A DNA stretch of 64,000 bases from Bacillus sp. EB106-08-02-XG196 (lineage in GTDB: Bacteria > Bacillota > Bacilli > Bacillales > Cytobacillaceae): NCBI RefSeq assembly GCF_013396335.1, contig NZ_JABWSY010000001.1:571869-635868 (forward strand), given 5' to 3'. A program made the translations under genes and the position numbers. The notes under the pieces were generated by a model. That model was given only the letters and a program-made list of their open reading frames with translations. It did no database searches and was not told where the DNA came from. This document shows positions 58,727-64,000 of this stretch, one piece after another. Every line of letters begins with the position of its first letter. Positions within the stretch are counted from its first letter, which is position 1.

Positions 58727-59434
58727 TTACCATTCTACACCCTGGATCTCGAGTGCTTTACGTAATCGTTTGATGGCCTGATTATGAAGCTGGGAGATAC
58801 GGGATTTATGCAACCCAAACACTTTACTTACGTCTGTAAAGGTTAAATTTTCGAAGTACACCATGGCCAAAATGAGCTTTTCTCTTTCAGGCAGGGTATC
58901 AATCAGCTCAGCTAGGATTCTTTTTCGTTCTTTTGCCTCCAGCCATTCCTCCTGCTTAATCGATTTGTTGTCTTCAATTTGTTGAACCGCAGCATTTTCT
59001 TCTAGGTTTTTCGGTTCATCTAATGAGTCTTGATGAATAAAGGAAAGCTGCAACTGTGCTTGTTCATACTCTTTCATGCTTATCCCCATATGTTCACTTA
59101 CTTCTTCCGGAGTAGGTCGACGCATATAGGACTGCTCTAATGTCTCCAAAGCATATCGATATGTTTTCTCTTTTTTTCGTAATGTTCGAGATACATGGTC
59201 ATTTTGTCGTATTCCATCGAGAATTTCGCCACGGATCCGCTGAGCAGCATAGGTTTCAAATTTGATTCCTTGAGAAGGGTCAAACTTTTTTCCGGCATCC
59301 CACAATCCTGTCATTCCAAAAGATATTAGATCATTTTCATCCGCCGCATCAGATAGGCTCCTTTTCATATGTCTAACAACCTTATGAACCAATGGAATAT
59401 ATTGATCCATTGCCTCTTCCGCATTCCAATTCAC
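58727..59434 (-). CDS. sigD: RNA polymerase sigma factor SigD/FliA
   Basis: 235 aa, about 20 shorter than B. subtilis SigD. Region 2: DENDLISFGMTGLWDAGKKFDPSQGIKFETYAAQRIRGEILDGIR; region 3: RPTPEEVSEHMGISMKEYEQA; region 4: LPEREKLILAMVYFENLTFTDVSKVFGLHKSRISQLHNQAIKRLR. It directs RNA polymerase to late flagellar and motility promoters. GTG start with AAGGGG 8-9 bases upstream. It lies 52 bases behind flhG, with no chemotaxis genes between, and a terminator follows; ylxL and rpsB, which follow sigD in B. subtilis, are not there. Confidence 0.93.
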   Translation of the reverse strand: MNWNAEEAMDQYIPLVHKVVRHMKRSLSDAADENDLISFGMTGLWDAGKKFDPSQGIKFETYAAQRIRGEILDGIRQNDHVSRTLRKKEKTYRYALETLEQSYMRRPTPEEVSEHMGISMKEYEQAQLQLSFIHQDSLDEPKNLEENAAVQQIEDNKSIKQEEWLEAKERKRILAELIDTLPEREKLILAMVYFENLTFTDVSKVFGLHKSRISQLHNQAIKRLRKALEIQGVEW

Positions 59435-59486
59435 TATATATTCCCCTTCCCATGGCCTCTACTTTTTTAAGTACATTGAATAAACA

Positions 59487-60362
59487 TTATGACCTTAGCA
59501 ATCTTGAAAAATTCCGAATGAACCCTTTAATCCCTTTGTTTTCTTGTAACACTACCGTGCCCGCCACAAATCTTTCAGCTAAATTTCTTAGGGTTGATGA
59601 CGCCGTTGATCGTGGAAACGCGAGATAAAAAGGGACTTGCTTCAAAACCGCTTGCATAACGGCAGCATCGTCTGGAATCGCTCCAAAGATTTTTATTTCT
59701 TTGTTTAAAAAGGATTGAACAGCTAACTTAAATTTACTCGCAACTTCTATTCCTTCTTTTTGGCGTGATACCCGGTTTACGACCAATTGGAACGATAGTC
59801 CAGGATTTTGACTATGCAATATTTTCACAACAGAATACGCATCTGCTATCGAGGTCGGTTCAGGTGTGGTAAGAAGGATAATTTCATCAGCCGAAAGATG
59901 ACATTGTTGGGATTCATCGGTCAGACCTGCACCCGTATCAATCAGGATAATATCAGCATAGCCATGAAGCTTTTCTAATTCCTGAAAAAAATACTGCCTA
60001 TCCTCATCCTGTAATTGAAGGAGCTGCTTAAATCCAGAGCCGCCCGCAAGATATTCCAACCCGCTCGGTCCTTTTTCGAGTACACTCCAAATGGTCTTCC
60101 GCTCACGAATCATATCCCACAGATGATGCTTTGGGGTCATCCCCATAAGAATGTCTAAGTTTGCCATGCCAATATCGAGATCGATTACGACTACCTTCTT
60201 TCCTAACTCCATTAAACTAAGTGCAAAGCTTAAGGTGAAGTTTGATTTCCCAACCCCGCCCTTGCCCGAGGCAATCGTGACAACACGGGAGGTCCGATCA
60301 TGACTAACTAGTGAGTTAGATAATTGTCTTAATTGGTGTGCTTGATCCTGCTTCATTCTCAT
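59487..60362 (-). CDS. flhG: MinD-like ATPase FlhG (YlxH), flagellar number control
   Basis: 291 aa, deviant-Walker P-loop ATPase. VTIASGKGGVGKSNFTLSFALSL at 28-50 holds the P-loop, VVIDLDIGMANLDILMGM follows, and IILIDTGAGLTDESQ has the Walker B Asp. It regulates flagellar number and position by acting on FlhF and the C-ring. Two close ATGs: 60362 and 60356; the AGGAG box spaces better for the second. Its reading frame overlaps flhF by 47 bases. Confidence 0.92.
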   Translation of the reverse strand: MRMKQDQAHQLRQLSNSLVSHDRTSRVVTIASGKGGVGKSNFTLSFALSLMELGKKVVVIDLDIGMANLDILMGMTPKHHLWDMIRERKTIWSVLEKGPSGLEYLAGGSGFKQLLQLQDEDRQYFFQELEKLHGYADIILIDTGAGLTDESQQCHLSADEIILLTTPEPTSIADAYSVVKILHSQNPGLSFQLVVNRVSRQKEGIEVASKFKLAVQSFLNKEIKIFGAIPDDAAVMQAVLKQVPFYLAFPRSTASSTLRNLAERFVAGTVVLQENKGIKGFIRNFSRLLRS

Positions 60363-61449
60363 CTACTCCTAGAATCTTTTTTGCCATAAAATGAGGGTCT
60401 GCCTTCATAATATCCTGAGGAACACCCTGTCCTAAGCTCACATAGGATAAAGGATACGGATAGTGATAGACCATATTAAGAGCTACCCCGTAGCAGCTCG
60501 TTTCATCCCACTTTGTTAAAATAAGCTTGTCGATCGGGACTGATTTCATTTGATCGACAATTTTCCGCATATCCCTCCAACGGGTAGTCATACTGAGAAC
60601 TAAATAATTTTCCTGTGGGGCATCAAAACGTAAATATTGATTGATTTCTTCAATATATTCATCCTCTAAATAATTTCGGCCGGCACTGTCCATGAAAACC
60701 ATCTGGCAGCCCTTCAATGCCTCCATAGACTTTCGCAGCTCATCTGGATTGGAAACCACTTCCACCGGGATATTCAAAATCCCCGCGTACGTTTTTAATT
60801 GCTCCACAGCCGCAATCCGGTACGTATCCGTCGTCAGTAATCCCACCTTCTGCCTTTGCTGAAAAACGCGGGCTGCTGCTAACTTGGCAATGGTAGTTGT
60901 TTTCCCCACACCAGTTGGGCCAACTAGGGTAATGAGAAACGGGGTAGAATCAGTATCTTTTGCTTTTCCTTCTTCAAATAGCTGCACGATAATGGTCAAG
61001 AAGAGTTGCTCTATTTCATGAGTTGAAAGGTTTTGAATGATCTCATGTCTCATTTTCATTTTTTTAATGATATACTCGATAACCTCTTTGTCCACTTCTT
61101 GCTCCCGAAGGCGCTGTACCCACTTTTCCACAGCTGTTGGTATCGTTTTCTTCTCATCCATTACGATTGCACTAATTAATCCTTTTACCTCGGACAGTTC
61201 CTTCAGTAATTTGTTCTGGGTATCATTCTCTGGTTTTTCGACTTTTACAGCCAATTCCATGTGAGTAGGATTTTCTGTATAATGATCGGCAGCAGCCACT
61301 ACCTCTACCAGCCTTTTCCGAAATAGCCCGAAAAATCCCCCTGTTTTAATCGGCTTTGTGTTTAGGATGAACGCTTCTGTCCCTAAATCCTGAACAATCA
61401 GCGGGTATGCTTCTGTTACCTTGTTGACGACGTAAGTTTTGATGATCAT
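60316..61449 (-). CDS. flhF: SRP-like GTPase FlhF, flagellar placement
   Basis: 377 aa: an N-terminal B domain with basic residues (1-100), an NG domain from about 110, P-loop LVGPTGVGKTTTIAKL at 175-190, then TTDTYRIAAVEQLKTYA, FMDSAGRNYLEDEY and LTKWDETSCYGVALNM. It belongs to the signal-recognition-particle GTPases and fixes the site where flagella are built. Its start overlaps the flhA stop (ATGA). Confidence 0.93.
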   Translation of the reverse strand: MIIKTYVVNKVTEAYPLIVQDLGTEAFILNTKPIKTGGFFGLFRKRLVEVVAAADHYTENPTHMELAVKVEKPENDTQNKLLKELSEVKGLISAIVMDEKKTIPTAVEKWVQRLREQEVDKEVIEYIIKKMKMRHEIIQNLSTHEIEQLFLTIIVQLFEEGKAKDTDSTPFLITLVGPTGVGKTTTIAKLAAARVFQQRQKVGLLTTDTYRIAAVEQLKTYAGILNIPVEVVSNPDELRKSMEALKGCQMVFMDSAGRNYLEDEYIEEINQYLRFDAPQENYLVLSMTTRWRDMRKIVDQMKSVPIDKLILTKWDETSCYGVALNMVYHYPYPLSYVSLGQGVPQDIMKADPHFMAKKILGVDENEAGSSTPIKTII

Positions 61450-63476
61450 AGATTTACCACTCCAACACTCTGCACTTCGACGTTCGGTTCCAGCTCATTA
61501 TAGGAAAGGATTGGAATATCAGCTAATGTACGTTCCATTATTTGTCGGACATACATCCGAATCCCTGCGGATGTTAAGATAATCGGCCTGATTCCTAGTT
61601 GTGACATTTGCTCAATTTTTTGCGAAAAGGAATGAATCATCTGATTGCTCGATTCTGGGTCAATCGTCAGGATATCACCCTGCTCTGTCCTAGAAATCGA
61701 CTCTGCTAGTTTCTTTTCGATTCCTGCTCCGACCTGAATCGCGTGAACCACACCGTTCCGTACATATTGAGATGTTAATTGACGGGCCAAGGCCTGCCTC
61801 ACATATTCCGTTAGGATATCGGGATTTTTCGTATAGACCGAATAATCGGCAAGTGCTTCAAATATCGAGGTAAGACTTCTGATCGAAACATTCTCCTTCA
61901 ACAGCTTTTGCAGCACCTTCTGAACATCACCCACAGTAAGAATACTCGGAATTAGCTCCTCTACTAATGATGGCTGGCTTTCCTTCACATGATTAATTAA
62001 TTGCGTTGTTTCTTCTCTTCCTAAAATCTCATGTGAAAATTTGCGAATCGTTTCTGAAAGATGAGTGCTGACAATCGAAGAAGGATCGATGACGGTATAG
62101 CCAAATAGCTCTGCCTCATCTTTCTTGTCTTCCGTTATCCATAAAGCAGGAAGACCAAATGTTGGCTCCACCGTTTCAATGCCATCAATCCCATGTTCCT
62201 CATCATTTGGATTGAGCATCAAGAAATGATCCAATAAAATCTCACCCTTGGCTACTTCATTTCCTTTTATTTTTATCACGTATTCATTATGATGGAGCTG
62301 GATATTATCACGAATGCGAATGACTGGAACGACTAATCCCAAATCCAACGCAATTTGCCGGCGAATCGCAACAACCCGGTCCAATAAATCGCCGCCTTGG
62401 TTGACGTCAGCGAGCATAATCAAACCAATACCAAATTCAAATTCAATCGGATCCTCTCTCAGTAAGGAAAATACATTTTCCGGCTTGCGTACTTCGTCTA
62501 ACTCTTGTTCCGATTGTGTACTCTCTATCGCCTCCTCTTGTTTCGTGCGTTTATTTTGAATGTTATAAGCAGCAAATGCGAGCAAACCGGCAATCCCCCA
62601 TGTAAGGAATATCCCAATCGGTGTTACGATTCCAAGCAAGGCAATACATCCGGCTACAATATACAACAGGCTCGGGTAAGAAGACATTTGCTTCGTTAAA
62701 TCATCACCAAGATTCCCTTCAGAAGCTGCTCTCGTTACCATAATCCCTGTTGCCGTAGAAATTAATAGAGCGGGGATCTGACTCACAAGACCATCCCCAA
62801 CCGATAATAGTGTAAATGTATTGATAGCTTGGGAAAAATCCATCCCATGCATGGTCATTCCAATGATAAATCCACCTATGATATTAATAATCAGAATAAT
62901 AATACCTGCGATTGCATCGCCTTTTACAAATTTACTTGCACCATCCATCGAACCGTAAAAATCCGCTTCTCGTTCGACCTTGCTTCTTCTTAGACGTGCT
63001 TCCTGATCATTGATCATCCCCGTATTTAAATCAGCATCAATACTCATTTGTTTTCCGGGCATTGCATCTAACGTAAAGCGGGCTGCAACCTCCGCTACCC
63101 GTTCCGATCCTTTTGTAATTACGATGAACTGAATAATGACCAATATTAAAAAAACAATAAAGCCAACCACCATATTTCCGCCAATGACAAAGTCGCCAAA
63201 GGTTTCAATAACAGCTCCCGCTTTAGCTGTTGAAAGAATCGTCCTGGTGCTTGATACATTCAAAGCAAGACGAAAGAGAGTTGTCAGCAAAAGAAGGGCT
63301 GGAAAGATGGAGAATTCTAGCGGTTCTTTTGTGTTCATGGTAATTAATAGAATCATAATCGAGATGGATAGATTAATGATTAGTAAGATATCTAACATGA
63401 ATGTCGGTAAAGGGATGACCATCATCGCAACGATCATGATGACCGCGAGTAATACTCCAAGATTTTTTATACTCAC
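61446..63476 (-). CDS. flhA: Flagellar type III export apparatus protein FlhA
   Basis: 676 aa. About eight membrane segments in the first 320 residues, with the FHIPEP-family signature region around RLALNVSSTRTILS and ARFTLDAMPGKQMSIDADLNTGMI. The cytoplasmic C-terminal domain (about 340-676) binds export chaperones. It forms the nonameric ring of the export gate and couples export to proton flow. It starts 13 bases behind flhB and overlaps flhF by four bases. Confidence 0.96.
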   Translation of the reverse strand: MSIKNLGVLLAVIMIVAMMVIPLPTFMLDILLIINLSISIMILLITMNTKEPLEFSIFPALLLLTTLFRLALNVSSTRTILSTAKAGAVIETFGDFVIGGNMVVGFIVFLILVIIQFIVITKGSERVAEVAARFTLDAMPGKQMSIDADLNTGMINDQEARLRRSKVEREADFYGSMDGASKFVKGDAIAGIIILIINIIGGFIIGMTMHGMDFSQAINTFTLLSVGDGLVSQIPALLISTATGIMVTRAASEGNLGDDLTKQMSSYPSLLYIVAGCIALLGIVTPIGIFLTWGIAGLLAFAAYNIQNKRTKQEEAIESTQSEQELDEVRKPENVFSLLREDPIEFEFGIGLIMLADVNQGGDLLDRVVAIRRQIALDLGLVVPVIRIRDNIQLHHNEYVIKIKGNEVAKGEILLDHFLMLNPNDEEHGIDGIETVEPTFGLPALWITEDKKDEAELFGYTVIDPSSIVSTHLSETIRKFSHEILGREETTQLINHVKESQPSLVEELIPSILTVGDVQKVLQKLLKENVSIRSLTSIFEALADYSVYTKNPDILTEYVRQALARQLTSQYVRNGVVHAIQVGAGIEKKLAESISRTEQGDILTIDPESSNQMIHSFSQKIEQMSQLGIRPIILTSAGIRMYVRQIMERTLADIPILSYNELEPNVEVQSVGVVNL

Positions 63477-63489
63477 AACACCATCTCCT

Positions 63490-64000
63490 CTACTTGTTTA
63501 AAGTCCCTTTTACTTTATAAACGAACGCCAGCACTTCCGCTACTGCTTTAAATAGCTCTTCTGGAATTTCTTCGCCAATTTCAACACTCGCATATAATGT
63601 TCTGGCTAATGGTTTGTTCTCCATAATGACCACCCGATGCTCCTTCGCCACTTCTCTCATTTTAAGAGCTAAATAATCCGCACCTTTTGCCACCACAATT
63701 GGCACCTTAGTTTTCCCCGCCTCATAAGCAATCGCAACAGCAAAATGCGTTGGATTGGTGACCACTACCTGTGCTTTTGGAATTTCCTGCATCATCCGTG
63801 CACTTGAGATTTGACGTTGTTTTTCCTTGATTTTATGTTTAATTAACGGGTCACCCTCGGACTTTTTATGTTCATCTTTAATATCTTGTTTGGACATACG
63901 CAAATTCTTGGCATGATCAAATCGTTGATAAAAGAGATCTGCTATCGCAACGACAAGGTATACAGCAGAAATAACCATACCCAGCTTTACCGTAAGGGAG
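63490..64000 (-). CDS. flhB: Flagellar export switch protein FlhB, C-terminal part (cut by window edge)
   Basis: The last 170 codons of FlhB; the frame is open to the window edge. It contains the final membrane helix (KLGMVISAVYLVVAIADLFYQRF), the linker, and the autocleavage motif NPTH in QVVVTNPTHFAVAIAYE, where cleavage after Asn switches export from rod/hook to filament substrates. The ending GEEIPEELFKAVAEVLAFVYKVKGT is standard for the family. First visible gene of the flhB-flhA-flhF-flhG-sigD operon. Confidence 0.95.
   Translation of the reverse strand, partial: SLTVKLGMVISAVYLVVAIADLFYQRFDHAKNLRMSKQDIKDEHKKSEGDPLIKHKIKEKQRQISSARMMQEIPKAQVVVTNPTHFAVAIAYEAGKTKVPIVVAKGADYLALKMREVAKEHRVVIMENKPLARTLYASVEIGEEIPEELFKAVAEVLAFVYKVKGTLNK

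Noticed and set aside
63136..63501. 121-codon plus-strand open frame opposite flhA
   Set aside because: Antisense to conserved flhA membrane helices; rich in K/R/T/S and M from reverse-complemented hydrophobic codons.

Overview
The window looks like a chromosomal segment of a low-GC, spore-former-type Bacillaceae (Bacillus/Neobacillus-like). This rests on AT-rich codon use, strong AGGAGG-type ribosome sites, frequent GTG/TTG starts, CcpA-type cre sites, and Bacillus-type families: YesM/YesN two-component systems, YesL proteins, LplABC-like importers, ManR/ManP, AdeR/Ald, and FlhB-FlhA-FlhF-FlhG-SigD. The species assignment is inference. I found no tRNA, rRNA, CRISPR array, phage or IS transposase. 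Almost everything up to about 50.9 kb reads on the minus strand.

Layout, in window coordinates. (1) 1-312: the start of a YesM-type sensor kinase cut by the window edge. (2) 409-10288: a minus-strand galactoside operon with lipoprotein binding protein, two permeases, GH2 beta-galactosidase, GH63/MGH1-like hydrolase, EamA transporter and LacI repressor. It runs from a promoter carrying TTTTACTAAAA palindromes and a cre-like box. (3) 10699-19872: a second LacI regulon with Gfo/Idh oxidoreductase, LacI regulator, LplABC-like importer, YesL protein, sulfatase and a membrane-anchored binding-protein-like product. Four near-identical 15-bp operators tie it together. (4) 20166-30601: a decayed acetyltransferase fragment, a second sulfatase, GH31, two ROK kinases, GH1 and a YesM/YesN pair. 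(5) 30760-44218: an LplABC-like importer and an alpha-mannoside/N-glycan-type degradation operon (GH38, GH125, YesL, GH20, GH38), both preceded by cre sites. (6) 44502-48540: mannose PTS ManP and its regulator ManR. (7) 48679-55055: DoxX, then an alanine module with AAT-family permease, AdeR, alanine dehydrogenase and alanine racemase. (8) 55102-58603: YdjM-like protein, S9 peptidase and an APH(6)-like kinase. (9) 58727-64000: sigD, flhG, flhF, flhA and flhB (partial).

How the genes fit together: regions 2-6 read as a saccharolytic island for decorated glycans. Exo-enzymes would remove galactose, hexosamine, mannose and glucose units; most lack signal peptides, so glycans are probably imported by the CUT1 ABC systems and trimmed in the cytoplasm. 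Two Cys-type sulfatases suggest that some substrates are sulfated. Kinases and the mannose PTS feed glycolysis. None of the three complete CUT1 importers has its own ATPase, so a shared MsmX-type ATPase elsewhere is expected. The set GH38 + GH125 + GH20 + ROK + large-binding-protein importer resembles, from recall, the N-glycan system of Streptococcus pneumoniae. The flagellar end lacks cheB-cheA-cheW-cheC-cheD between flhG and sigD, unlike Bacillus subtilis.

Limits: all family calls are by eye and recall, with no database search. Exact sugar specificities, operator-regulator pairings and some TTG/GTG starts are inference.
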